From NCBI GenBank assembly GCA_918797485.1, contig CAKKNE010000004.1:3534001-3598000 (forward strand): a stretch of 64,000 nt of DNA, in the 5' to 3' direction. Origin of the DNA: Pelagomonas calceolata (lineage: Eukaryota > Sar > Pelagophyceae > Pelagomonadales > Pelagomonadaceae). The position numbers and the translations under genes were made by a program. Position 1 is the stretch's first letter; each line of letters opens with the position of its first letter. Positions 34,515-43,505 of the stretch are shown here, one piece after another. The notes under the pieces are model-generated. The model was given only the letters and a program-made list of their open reading frames with translations, searched no databases and had not been told where the DNA came from.

Positions 34515-34774
34515 GCTCAACCTCGGGCGCTTTATGGCCTTCGACGGCTTCGAGGCGCCTGGCTGGGTTCTCGTGTTGCGTATTTACCGGAGGAGCCGCC
34601 GCCGGATTCGGACTTCGAAGGCGTCGTGGCCCGTGGGCCGTCGGCGACTTTCTCAGTAGAATTTGTGGTGGTACGCGCGGGCGGGGGAGATTGGCCTCGT
34701 GCGAGCTCACTTTGCGTGCGCGGAGTACCGGCGCCTCCAGGCATTTCTCTCCAGCCGAACTACTGAAGACAACC

Positions 34775-34924
34775 ATGGACGTGGAGATGACGGGGAACTA
34801 CGCTCGCGTCCGCGGGCGCCGGCGCCGGATCCGCGGAGGATCAGAGGCACGCAAGACCATCGACCCGATCACTGGCAAGCCTATCACCGACTTCCAGTCG
34901 CCTGGGTTCATATTACTACGTTAA
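34775..34924 (+). CDS. Possible 49-residue basic peptide
   Basis: ATG in a good context (AACCATGG). It encodes a short basic protein with RGRRRRIRGG and KTIDPITGKPITDFQSPG, followed at once by a CAAATAAAA stretch that could be a polyadenylation region. There is no family match; it sits in a repeat patch, so it may be a remnant. Confidence 0.3.
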   Translation: MDVEMTGNYARVRGRRRRIRGGSEARKTIDPITGKPITDFQSPGFILLR

Positions 34925-35134
34925 CCCCAATCAAATAAAATGGTGTCTACCAGTCAGAGGCAGAGGGCCGCGCCGTTCACGTTGATTACGTCTGCTCGGG
35001 CGACATGGCCAACCTCCAGACGGTGTCGAAGAAGGGCTTCGCGACTGGGACGTCGGAGAACGCGCGGCCGTGTTATTGTTGCGCGCAGACCAACAGGCAG
35101 ATGACGACGCCCAAGGTAGTTGACGACCTTTGCG

Positions 35135-35575
35135 ACGTCTGCAGAGGGCTGGCACGGCTGCCGCTGCGCCGACGGAACCACTTGCACGCGCGCTTCGCTG
35201 CTTATTGGAAAACCCCAACCAAAACGGGTTTTACGCAAAGTTCGACTGTCGGACGCAATTAGAACACGCCACGCCAAATTCTGATGCGCTCATCTCCCTG
35301 GCCGTGCGTCTTGCATTTAGAAAACCGGACGCGCGAAGCGTTGCCAATTTGTGATCTACGAGGACCCCGTGCGGCCGCGCCCCTCTGCGCGCCGGACGAC
35401 GCCAAGCGGAGCTACGAGGCCACCGATGGTGCTATATCGAAAACGAAGATCTGCACGGAGCATCCCGCGGGCCACAGCTTATTTGCCCGGTTCTCGCCCC
35501 TCTTGCGGCCACGAGGCGACGCGGGCCACAAGCGGCGGATGGTGCGCTCAAGCCCGGCGAAAAAGAGCGTCGAGT
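35135..35575 (+). pseudogene. Broken partial copy of the 35922 gene and its leader
   Basis: Blocks in order match the functional copy downstream: the leader (GGGCTGGCAC..CGACGGAACCA), the start of the coding region (CCCCTCTGCGCGCCGG), then GGTTCTCGCCCCTCTT and AAAAAGAGCGTCGAG. They are separated by unrelated insertions, and no intact frame spans them. It is probably a partial duplicate that decayed in place. Confidence 0.65.
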
Positions 35576-35580
35576 AGGCT

Positions 35581-35921
35581 GCGACGAGTCGGCGCGGACT
35601 TCTCGGGCGTTGGGACGCGTGAGCGTCGGCACGTCCGCGCCGGCGACCGGCGCCTAAACTCGCACGACGCCGCCGTCGCCGCCCAGCAAACGACCAGTCT
35701 CGACCTGTGTTTGGGCAATCTAATAAAGTCAACCAAACAAAAAGTCAACTTTGTCAAATCCCACTAGTCGGCCGTAGTGCATCACCTGAGACAGGGCGCG
35801 TCGTGCGGAGCCCCGGGAGCCCCGGCGGACGCCCGTCGCGCCGGCGCCCGACCATTGGGTTACGCAACCCCAATCAAATAAAAAGCGTAAGCTGCCCCGG
35901 GCTGGCACCGCCGACGGAACC
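35581..35921. other. Intergenic upstream of the 35922 gene
   Basis: It holds the second copy of the 28-bp repeat (35779-35806) and the second AACCCCAATC-AAATAAAA (35866-35883), both shared with the patch upstream. Nothing else. Confidence 0.5.
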
Positions 35922-36446
35922 ATGGTGGACGTGTGCCGCTCCTGCGAGGCCCCGTGCCTCTGCGCGCCGGGAGCCGAGCCCCGCGGGCAGCCCCCGTTCT
36001 CGCCCCTCTTCCACAAGGTGCGCTCCAAAAAGAGCGTCGAGTGCTTCGTGACGGCGCGCATGGCGTTCGCCGAGACGCCGCCCGGCACGGCGGCGTGGCG
36101 CGTCTGGCAGCTCGAGGCGGCGGAACACGTGGCCACGGTGGCCGTCGAGGTCGAGCGCGACGCCCTCACCGTCTGGTGCGGGCCCTTCGACCTCGCGGCG
36201 CCCGACGCTGCGCCGTGTCTCCTCGAGGCGTTCGCCTGCCTCGCGGCGCCGGACCAGACCGCGCCGGTCGTGCGGGAGCTGAGCGGGGCGCAGTGCCTCG
36301 CGTTCCTGGCCGGCGTCCGCGCGCAGTGCGACCCCGCGACGACGCGCGTCGTCGACGGCGTCGTTGACGGCGTCGAGGTCGTCGTCCGGCGCCTCGGCGA
36401 CGACCGCCCGGTCTCCACGAACCTCAAGCGCCGGAAGAACCGCTGA
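35922..36446 (+). CDS. Unrecognised 174-residue protein
   Basis: ATG 35922 in an ACCATGG context. The N-terminus has a Cys cluster, CRSCEAPCLC (residues 5-14), possibly metal-binding. The middle is WRVWQLEAAEHVATVAVEVERDALTVWCGPFDL with beta-like alternation. The C-terminus is basic (NLKRRKNR), possibly nuclear. I do not recognise a family. A fragmentary second copy lies just upstream, so the locus has been locally duplicated. Confidence 0.65.
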   Translation: MVDVCRSCEAPCLCAPGAEPRGQPPFSPLFHKVRSKKSVECFVTARMAFAETPPGTAAWRVWQLEAAEHVATVAVEVERDALTVWCGPFDLAAPDAAPCLLEAFACLAAPDQTAPVVRELSGAQCLAFLAGVRAQCDPATTRVVDGVVDGVEVVVRRLGDDRPVSTNLKRRKNR

Positions 36447-36783
36447 CTTGTTTGATATCCCATTGCCATTGTGGTTTGCCGCCGACCGCCACGACCGATC
36501 CTCCTTTGTTTGTACCACTTGCGCGCCCTCTGGTGTTCGCCCCACGCGAACGCCGACGGCGTTTGTCTCTCTTCTGCCCTGCGGCCCATTTTGCACCGCA
36601 TTGCTGTTCGCCCCGTTTGTCTGTGCCTCGACGTTCGCCCCACGCGAACGCCGCCAGCGCCGTTTCCCCGCCTTGCCTGTCGCCCCCAACGTCTATCTGA
36701 CGCGCCTCCGCACGCGCCTGCCTCTCTTCCGGCATCTGAATCGCATCCCTACCAGGGTGTTTTCTAACATAAAGGTGTACACA
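36447..36783. other. Intergenic between convergent genes, with two hairpin repeats
   Basis: An identical 21-bp unit (GTTCGCCCCACGCG plus AACGCCG) occurs at 36535-36555 and 36633-36653, 98 bp apart. Each unit can fold as TTCGC/GCGAA. The strand is pyrimidine-rich. No gene. Confidence 0.6.
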
Positions 36784-38025
36784 TTAACATTGTTCCTCGA
36801 AGGCGCTCGCGACGAAGCGCTCGATCATGTCGAGTGCTCGTGAGGGCGCGTCGTGCGGTACGAGGTGCCCCGCGGCGTTGACGGTCAGGTGCGTCAGGCC
36901 GCCGCAACTCCGGTAGTAGCCAGCGATCCCCGAAGACTTCCACGCCTTTCGCGGAGACTCCAAGAAGCGACGCGAGCCAGTCCAGCTCCAATTCGCGAGC
37001 CAGGCCTCCGTCGCGGCGACGCCGTCGCGGGCGTCGAGCTGACCTTGGTACAGGAGCACCGGGACTCCCGCTGCTAATACTGGTTCAAGGAGAGACGAGT
37101 AGGGCTTCATAATGTCGTCGTACAAATTCTCGTGCACCGCTCTGCTCTCTTGGCGCCACGTCGCGTCGGCTGGAAGGTTCAGGCTCTTCTTCGTCTCGGC
37201 GCTATTGAGGAATGCGGTAAATGGTTCGTCGTACTCGCCGTACTTGAGAAAACTATCAACATTCGGCGCCGTATCCGGCCCGTTCGCCCCGTCGATATAA
37301 TCGAAGAGGACCGACCTCGCGGCGGTGGCATTCGACCAGCGCCCAGCGTCGATGTGCGCGGCGATATCTAAGGCCAATCGATACGCCCTGTCGCGTTGCG
37401 ATTGGTCGAGTATGCCTACGGCGTAGTAACTTGCTGGGACTGTCAACGTCATCTCACGCGGACACGTGAGCCCGTTTCCAACCGCGACGCCGGAGACCGG
37501 AATGCCGTGGGTGACAAACCGCGCGGCAATTGCGGGCAGGTACTTGCCGGCATAGCTCTCCCCCGTCAGCCAGAGCTGCTTGGTCCGAGTTTCTGGATAC
37601 GCTCCGTAGAAGTTGGCTAGGAATGCGGAGAATGCTTCTGCGACATCGTCTTGGTTGCGGGCGTACGCACCTTCTTGTGCAACACTGAAGCCGGTGCCGG
37701 CCGGCTGGTCCACGTACAGCACGTCGAATTTATTGTTCCACGATGCGTTTCTCGTGTGCAGCGAGCCGTCGTCAGAGACAAAGTAGGGGCCGTTCTCGAG
37801 AAAGAGACCCATCATCGACGACGAGCCCGGGCCGCCATTTAGCCACACGAGCAGCGGTGCCGCTTTGTCGCCCTTACGCGCGGGGCACAGCCAGTAAAAG
37901 TACTGGCGGCCGGGGCCCGCTGGGAGACGGCCGGCGAGCTGCGGACCGAGCGTGGCAGCCGTGGCCGCATAAATGTCGTACTTGGTTTGCGTTGCCAGGC
38001 ATAGCGCTGCGAATAATCGATGCAT
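36784..38025 (-). CDS. Serine carboxypeptidase (peptidase family S10)
   Basis: 413 residues from ATG 38025. All S10 landmarks are present: LLVWLNGGPGSSSMMG (substrate site, 58-73), VLYVDQPAGTGFS, the nucleophile in GESYAGKY (Ser157), Asp331 in YQGQLDARDG, and His387 in AAGHLVPHDAP. An N-terminal hydrophobic start (MHRLFAALCLAT) could act as a short signal peptide, fitting a vacuolar or secreted enzyme that removes C-terminal residues from peptides. Length is near the lower end for the family. It shares a divergent promoter with the 38377 gene. Confidence 0.95.
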   Translation of the reverse strand: MHRLFAALCLATQTKYDIYAATAATLGPQLAGRLPAGPGRQYFYWLCPARKGDKAAPLLVWLNGGPGSSSMMGLFLENGPYFVSDDGSLHTRNASWNNKFDVLYVDQPAGTGFSVAQEGAYARNQDDVAEAFSAFLANFYGAYPETRTKQLWLTGESYAGKYLPAIAARFVTHGIPVSGVAVGNGLTCPREMTLTVPASYYAVGILDQSQRDRAYRLALDIAAHIDAGRWSNATAARSVLFDYIDGANGPDTAPNVDSFLKYGEYDEPFTAFLNSAETKKSLNLPADATWRQESRAVHENLYDDIMKPYSSLLEPVLAAGVPVLLYQGQLDARDGVAATEAWLANWSWTGSRRFLESPRKAWKSSGIAGYYRSCGGLTHLTVNAAGHLVPHDAPSRALDMIERFVASAFEEQC

Positions 38026-38376
38026 TAATAGTGCACTGCGCAGCAGCGCTTGTAAGACACGCTAAACAATTTGCAGTAACGATTTGAGGTCCCAGCAGCA
38101 GTACCGCACCGTGCGGAGCTGCACGGGTATTCGGGAATATTTTTGTGCAGATTTTGGCTACGAACGAGGGTACTAAGTCTTTGTCAACGCTATGCCTAGT
38201 TAGACATACTAGCAAGCAACAAGGCTTAGCAAGCAAGCAAATCGGCGGCGCTTTTGCAGGACCCTGGGTACATTTTTGCACTGCCGCTAGCCGTCTGTAT
38301 ACCCCAGCACGCCCGCGGCACGCCGGAGCTACCCCTGCTGCCGTAGGGGCAAGTTTGGGCACACCTAAAAGCAGCC
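38026..38376. other. Divergent promoter region
   Basis: It lies between the carboxypeptidase (minus) and the two-exon gene (plus). It holds palindrome copy F and a cluster of AGCAAGC repeats at 38211-38238. Confidence 0.5.
38195..38213 (+). promoter_or_regulatory. Promoter palindrome, copy F (degenerate)
   Basis: CCTAGTTAGACATACTAGC, followed by AAGC as in other copies, 164 bp upstream of ATG 38377 and in the same relative orientation. Confidence 0.45.
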
Positions 38377-39704
38377 ATGGTGCAAACGCGCCACGCGGCG
38401 CGGCGGCGGCAACGCAACTGGTCGATGTGCCGCATCTGCGAGACGCTGTGGACCATCTCTGGAGTCTGTTGCCTCTGCTACCTGATGCTGCAGCCGCACC
38501 TGATGCTCGACGCCGCGCACCGCGGCCACCACCCGCAACCACCCAAGGCGGTGCCGCACGACCTGTCGCCGCTCGAAGCAATGCTAACAACGACTGAGGC
38601 CCTGGCGAAGGCCCGGGGCTGGCCGAGCCGCGCGGCGCGGGACGCGCTCGCGCGCGGCCTCGAAACAAGAAATGGGCGGCCGCGGCCGCGCCGCTTTGAG
38701 AAAGGCGAGGGCCCGCTGTGCGCCGTGCTCATGTGGACGGCGACGTTCGTCCTGGAGATCGCCAAGTTTCGCGTCTTCGAGCCGTTCGTGGCCGAGCTCG
38801 ACGCGCAGGTGCCCTCTATTAATATGAGCGCCCTCGTCGACTGGACGGAGCTCGGCCAGGCGCACACGCTGCTGCACGTCTTCGCGGAGCACCCGTCGCA
38901 AGTTTTGAGAGGCGGGGCCGTCTCCACAATACCCGACGGCGACGCGACGCGGACGCTCGGCGAGCGCGTCTACCGGAATGTAGGAAGGGTGCGCGCGGCG
39001 GAGCGGGCGAAGCGCAAGCTGAAGCGCCAGGAGACCAAGGCCTTCTGCGACACGCTCAATCGGTCGGCGGCGGCCGGCGTGTGTTATGGGAGAGACGACG
39101 AGCCCCGATTGGGGTGGATGAAGATATCTGGCTTCGCCCTGGCGACGGACGGCACGATGCTTGCCCTTTTTGACGACGTCTCGGGCTGTGTGGAATCAAA
39201 TTCCGGGCGTCCCACGCCATCGACGCGACGTCGTCCCCGTGACCGCGCCGATGCAACCTAATTCACTGGTTGATTTCCACACAGGTCGAGGGTAATATTG
39301 AGGAGCTGCGCGCGGCCCTGCGCCACGCGGCCGATCCGATGTTCCCGGCCGGCGCCGTGCGGCAGACGGCGCCGCTGCATTTGGTCATTGGGCGCTTCGT
39401 GGACTGGCCCGTGTTGAATGACCTCGACCGCGCGCGCGTGAACCTGTGCGTCGAGCGCTGGGCGGCGGCGCTGCGGGAGCACCGCGAGCCGCAAGATGGC
39501 ACGGAGGTGCCCTACGTCGGCGCGACGGCGCGGCTCTACGAGCTCGAGCTGGCGCGCGACGACGCCTTCGGCTTCTTCGAGCGGGCGACGCACCGGAAGG
39601 TGCCGCTCCTCGAGGGCTACCCCGAGGAATACTCCGACGACGAGTCGGTCCGGCGCGAGGCCCGCAAAAAGAAGAAGAAGGACAAGAAGGGGAAAGAGTT
39701 TTAG
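38377..39704 (+). CDS. Unrecognised type II membrane-like protein, two exons split by an introner
   Basis: CDS = join(38377..39177, 39285..39704), 406 residues. ATG 38377. A basic N-terminus with CRICETLWTISGVCCLCYLMLQ forms one probable membrane segment (about 18-44), so a type II topology is likely. The large C-terminal part (110-390) is well ordered in pattern (LCAVLMWTATFVLEIAKFRVFEPFV, APLHLVIGRFVDWPVL) but matches no family I know. It ends in a Lys run (RKKKKKDKKGKEF). Splicing out introner 4 joins MLALFDD to VEGNIEELR. Confidence 0.75.
39186..39284 (+). mobile_element. Introner element 4 (99 bp, short subfamily)
   Basis: Ends CTGTGTGGAATCAA (one A lost) and TTGATTTCCACACAG. The interior CCCACGCCATCGACGCGACG is shared with the others, but the second inner arm is gone. 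Flanks gtctcggg (39178-39185) and gtcgaggg (39285-39292) agree at 6 of 8 bases, an aged target duplication. Intron 39178-39284 is GT-AG, 107 nt. Confidence 0.9.
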
Positions 39705-39754
39705 TTTTTGTTGTTGTCACTAAGTCCTGCCAGTGGTCCTACTAGTACGGTAGA

Positions 39755-40297
39755 CTAGGAGTACGATACTATTATACATTGTCGTCGTGGCGGCTCGAGA
39801 ACGCGGACGTCCGCCGCGGCAAGTTGGCCCGCCGGTGTTTTTGCGTCCGCGTCTTGAAATTCGACTCCCGATACAACTGGTATATAGGTCGAGTAGAAGT
39901 GGGCCGTGGAACCGAAAGGCGTGCCGATCTTCATTCCCTGGAGATCCGCGGGCGAGACGATGCCGGGCCGCACGAGCAGCGCCTGGGACTCGCCCTTTAG
40001 GTGCGCGACGTAGAAGTTCCGTAACCTGACGCCTCGCGCGATCGCCGCGGCCGCGGGCGTCGAGCCCAGTAGACTAATTTCGAGGTCGCCGTCGTCGATC
40101 TTCGAGACGGCGCCGACGCCCGCGGACTGCGGCAGACATACGACCTCGATGTCAAGCTCGCCTTCGAACCAGCCGCGCGCGCATGCGACCTCGAACGGCT
40201 GCGCTTCTGTGAAATATCCCAGACGCACGACCTCGCGGGCGGTGGCCGCCGCCGCGAGCAGGAGGAGGGCGGCGGGCCATACGCCCCGCGCGCTCAT
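39755..40297 (-). CDS. Truncated ABC-type substrate-binding (TauA/NMT1-like) protein
   Basis: 180 residues from ATG 40297. Signal peptide (MSARGVWPAALLLLAAAATA), then the first lobe of a taurine/sulfonate-type binding protein: VRLGYFTEAQPFEVACARGWFEGEL, GDLEISLLGSTPAAAAIARGV, LLVRPGIVSPADLQGMKIGTPFGSTAHF. Full-length relatives run to about 300 residues; here similarity stops after STAHF and the protein ends some 50 residues later. There is no room for a downstream exon before the convergent neighbour. It is therefore a half-protein or a decaying gene. The family is mainly bacterial, so transfer is possible. Confidence 0.7.
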   Translation of the reverse strand: MSARGVWPAALLLLAAAATAREVVRLGYFTEAQPFEVACARGWFEGELDIEVVCLPQSAGVGAVSKIDDGDLEISLLGSTPAAAAIARGVRLRNFYVAHLKGESQALLVRPGIVSPADLQGMKIGTPFGSTAHFYSTYIPVVSGVEFQDADAKTPAGQLAAADVRVLEPPRRQCIIVSYS

Positions 40298-40584
40298 GGT
40301 TTTACCGCAGAGTGCGCAGAGCTTTTTCCTAATTTCGCACTGAGCCGCCGTTACTCGCTTAGGCGTCAGTCGTTCTTGAAAAGAGTATATAAGCCCGCGG
40401 CGTAGTAGTCAGGCGGCCAGGTAAAGCTACGTCGCGGCCTCATCTGCCAACTTGCGTATACGTCCCTGTCTATATACATGTAAGGTAGGTAAGGTAAGGA
40501 TATAAGGAAGTCCTTTGAGACGCTCCTCAGATGATTGGGGGGACATCCTTTATAGTCGCTCAGATAGATCGATAGGAACAAGCC

Positions 40585-41874
40585 TTACCCCACCCCCGCG
40601 CGCCGCCGCGCCGCCACGAACTGCTCCACCCAGGCCGCCGTCTTCGTCAGGTAAAACTCCGGCGACGGGTACGCCAGGTACGTAGTGACGCCCGGCCGCT
40701 CCGGCGTGAACGCCGCCGCCGCGGTTTCGATCTGCGTGCCCTCGTGCCACTCGTTGAAACTCGTGACCGCGACGCGCGCCGCGCCGCTCTCAAGCGCCGC
40801 GCGCCAGCTCCGGTCGTAGTAGGCGCCCGCCTCGCGGCCCCGCGAATTCGCGCCGTTCCACGGTCGCACGCGCAGGTCGTCGTAGCCCGGCGCGACGCAC
40901 GGGACGAAGAGGCCGCCCTTCGCCGACGCCCGTGCGACAAGCCCTTTCCAGCTCGACGGCGTCGAGGCTTGCGTGAAGCCGGTAGCGCCAAAATAGCTGT
41001 AGGCCCCGTCGAAGCCGCCCGCCCCACCCACGTAGTCGTCGACGTGCTTCGCCTCCAGCGCCAGCGCGATGAGGAACGCGCCGTCGTTCGCCGCGACCCG
41101 CGCCGCGCGCCAGTCGCGCGCGGCGAGCTGGTACGAGTCGTAGGCGAAGAACACGCACTTGCCGTCGATCTTGTGGTAGGCCTCGTGGGCGCCGTACGTT
41201 CGGACGGCGTAGGCCACGTCCTTCAGCTGCGCCGCCGCCGTGCGCCCCTCCCAGGGCTCCAGGTGGAGGCAGAGCTCCAGGCCGAAGCGCGCCGCCGCGG
41301 CCAGCAGCCTCTTCACCAAACCGTCGACCTCGGGGCCGTTCGCGTCGCGCTTGCCCGGCGGGTACCAGCTCACGACCGCCACGCCGACGTTCGCCTTCCG
41401 GAGCTGCGCGAAGTGCGCCTCAATAATTGAATCGTCGGCCGACGAGTAGGCGCCCAGCGCGGGGAAGAAGCTCGCGCCGACGTCGCGTTTTTCCGGGTCG
41501 TGGACGAAGGGCGGGTACTTGGCTCGGACCGCCGCGTCCCAGTGATCTAGATGCTTGTGGTTCCAGTGCGCCCAGAGGCCGTCCGTCGCGGGGTTCTGGT
41601 ACCAGGCGTAGTAGAAGGCGTAGACGCGCGGGTCCAGCTTTTTTTGTGTCGCCGCGGCGGTCGGCGCGTTTGTAGCAGCCGGTGCCGGCGGCGCGGCGGC
41701 TGGTGCGAACTCGGCCATCTGTGGTCGCAGCGCTTTACCGATGAGCACGCCGATTGCAAAGCAGGCCGCGACGTATGCGAGTGCTGGTATGCGTTTTGGC
41801 TCCTCACTGCTCCTCTTGCTGCTGCTCGATTTGTGGACTGGCAGCACTGGTGCCTTGGTGCGGCCGCGGTGCAT
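40585..41874 (-). CDS. Glycoprotein endo-alpha-1,2-mannosidase-like (GH99)
   Basis: 429 residues from ATG 41874. A cytosolic tail and one membrane anchor (IPALAYVAACFAIGVLIG, 29-46) give the type II topology of a Golgi enzyme, followed by an Ala/Pro stem. The catalytic domain starts at VYAFYYAWYQNPATDGLWAHWNH, contains VAVVSWYPPGKRDANGPEVDG and ends with VTSFNEWHEGTQIE; these are the hallmark segments of GH99 and include the catalytic acidic residues. The enzyme cleaves glucose-capped mannose from N-glycans in the Golgi. Palindrome copy B lies 127 bp upstream. Confidence 0.93.
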   Translation of the reverse strand: MHRGRTKAPVLPVHKSSSSKRSSEEPKRIPALAYVAACFAIGVLIGKALRPQMAEFAPAAAPPAPAATNAPTAAATQKKLDPRVYAFYYAWYQNPATDGLWAHWNHKHLDHWDAAVRAKYPPFVHDPEKRDVGASFFPALGAYSSADDSIIEAHFAQLRKANVGVAVVSWYPPGKRDANGPEVDGLVKRLLAAAARFGLELCLHLEPWEGRTAAAQLKDVAYAVRTYGAHEAYHKIDGKCVFFAYDSYQLAARDWRAARVAANDGAFLIALALEAKHVDDYVGGAGGFDGAYSYFGATGFTQASTPSSWKGLVARASAKGGLFVPCVAPGYDDLRVRPWNGANSRGREAGAYYDRSWRAALESGAARVAVTSFNEWHEGTQIETAAAAFTPERPGVTTYLAYPSPEFYLTKTAAWVEQFVAARRRAGVG

Positions 41875-42000
41875 CTAGAGCGCTGCCAGCTGCACTCAGT
41901 TGGCTGCAAGCGTCGCGAAGGCAACTTGTATACAGCGCACCACTGAATCTACTGTATTTATTCGATCTATGCGACCCTTTTTGCTCGGCTGCCCGGCTAG

Positions 42001-42023
42001 CTAGTGTCTTACAAACCGCTAGC
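42001..42023 (-). promoter_or_regulatory. Promoter palindrome, copy B
   Basis: Gene-sense GCTAGCG, GTT, TGTAAGACACTAG, 127 bp upstream of ATG 41874 (GH99). Confidence 0.65.
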
Positions 42024-42084
42024 GACTCCTCCGCAAGGCGTATCAATCCTTCCGGTTAATATTACCACCCCCGATAACGAAACT

Positions 42085-43074
42085 CTACTGGTCCTTGGGG
42101 TCGTCGTCCTCGTCGTCCGATCGGACGTCCTCCGCGCGGCCCGTCGCCATCATGCGCACCGCGACCTTGATGATGAGGTAGAACCAGTAGCACTGGAGCC
42201 CGTACAACGTCCACAATAAGGCCACGCAGGTCCATTCCGGTAAACCTTTCGGGAAGTAGCGCGTCGCCTCGACGTGCGCGCTCCAGCAGACGTAGGGATA
42301 CATCGCGATGCGCGTTACGAGGAATACCAACGCAAACAACTCGAAGACGCGGTCGGCGCAGAACGTGCATCTTTGAGCTAATTTTTTGTCCCTGGATTCC
42401 CGCGCGTCGCTCACGTACTTGAACATCTTCGCGAGGTGTAGAGGGACATCGGCCGGATCCAACAAAAGCATGACGACGCAGCCCACGCGGTTCCATCCAT
42501 ATAGGTACGAAATGCCCACCACGGCAACAGTAACGGCGTGGTGCAGCAGCATCTCCACGAAGTCCTTCCTTTTTGGCTCCAATAGGACATTGACGAAGCC
42601 CGCGACGTATCGAGCCCCATACAGCAAGTAGTAACACCGCAGGTCATCGCGCATGACCTCGTGGCCCCCGTCCGCGAACCCGATCCACCAGTGCTTCGAG
42701 GGCCAGAACCACGGCTGCGACGGCACTATCACTAGACCTATTAACGCGAAGGAGCCGTAGACCAGCAGCTCCAAACAAGCCTGGGAGAACTTGACGACCA
42801 TCCTTCTTAAGGCCCTTGTCGGTCGTTTTGGCGTGGCTAATAAGAAATTCGCCAATGGCCGCGCTATTATGAGTCGCAGCGCCCAGTTCAGCGCGAGCTG
42901 CGCTGCAATAAATAAGACGAAGACGTAGCCGTCGAGTCGCGGCAAGGGCGCCCGCGCGCCTAATTCGGCCTCGTCGCGCGTGAACGACTTCAGGAGCAGC
43001 GCGGCCTCGTCGAGCGCCGCCGCCGGCGACGCCTCGGTCGGCGGCGCCTCGGCTGCACTAAACCAGGCGGACAT
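42085..43074 (-). CDS. Ceramide synthase (TLC/LAG1 domain)
   Basis: 329 residues from ATG 43074. Several membrane helices and the LAG1 signature RKDFVEMLLHHAVTVAVVGISYLYGWNRVGCVVMLLLDPADVPLHLAKMFKY, with the paired His of LLHH thought to be catalytic. It N-acylates sphingoid bases in the ER. A C-terminal acidic tail (SDDEDDDPKDQ) is present, as in several ceramide synthases that are phosphorylated there. There is no homeobox-like insertion. It has a divergent promoter with the 43506 gene carrying two palindromes. Confidence 0.93.
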   Translation of the reverse strand: MSAWFSAAEAPPTEASPAAALDEAALLLKSFTRDEAELGARAPLPRLDGYVFVLFIAAQLALNWALRLIIARPLANFLLATPKRPTRALRRMVVKFSQACLELLVYGSFALIGLVIVPSQPWFWPSKHWWIGFADGGHEVMRDDLRCYYLLYGARYVAGFVNVLLEPKRKDFVEMLLHHAVTVAVVGISYLYGWNRVGCVVMLLLDPADVPLHLAKMFKYVSDARESRDKKLAQRCTFCADRVFELFALVFLVTRIAMYPYVCWSAHVEATRYFPKGLPEWTCVALLWTLYGLQCYWFYLIIKVAVRMMATGRAEDVRSDDEDDDPKDQ

Positions 43075-43223
43075 GGCTAGCTTGCGGCTGCAGCAGGCGC
43101 TGCGCAGGACTCACGCTGCAAAAACGCGTGGGAGGCGATCACTTGCGATGCCTAAGGGTGCAGTTTCGCGCGCGGTGACCTCTATCTCCCCTTAGATGCA
43201 CGGGTCGATGCTTGCTTGCCTAG

Positions 43224-43246
43224 CCTAGTGTCTTACACGCGCTAGC
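43224..43246 (-). promoter_or_regulatory. Promoter palindrome, copy C
   Basis: Gene-sense GCTAGCG, CG, TGTAAGACACTAGG, 150 bp upstream of ATG 43074 (ceramide synthase). Confidence 0.65.
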
Positions 43247-43324
43247 CCGGACAAGGCGTATTCGTCCGGTGAGGTCTCGGCCAAGCGCCCCCTCTCGGCC
43301 TCTCCGCTCGGCTGGCTACTCGAT

Positions 43325-43346
43325 CCTAGCGCAGTAAGACACTAGC
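43325..43346 (+). promoter_or_regulatory. Promoter palindrome, copy C-prime
   Basis: CCTAGCG, C, AGTAAGACACTAGC on the + strand, 160 bp upstream of ATG 43506. It is the mirror partner of copy C. Confidence 0.65.
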
Positions 43347-43505
43347 AAGCCCAGGGCGCTTGGCTTGTGAGTTTAGCGGCGCGAAGGCTTTTGCCTCGTT
43401 GCGTGGGAGCACTGGCAGCCACAGCACACATCAGTCGAAGCGAGGAACAATTCGCAGCGGCGCTGAGCAGTCTCTGCAGGCACAGCTCCTGGAGCAAAGA
43501 CAAGG

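Larger units (their letters stand above)
33718..35134. other. Repeat-rich intergenic patch
   Basis: It contains a direct duplication (34091-34230 and 34377-34514), one copy of a 28-bp repeat (34266-34293), a possible 49-codon ORF (34775-34924), and AACCCCAATC-AAATAAAA at 34923-34940, repeated at 35866. No convincing larger gene. Confidence 0.5.
43075..43505. other. Divergent promoter region with two inverted palindromes
   Basis: Copies C (43224-43246) and C-prime (43325-43346) face opposite ways, each about 150-160 bp from its own ATG. Between them is a CCGGAC / GTCCGG inverted repeat. Confidence 0.6.
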
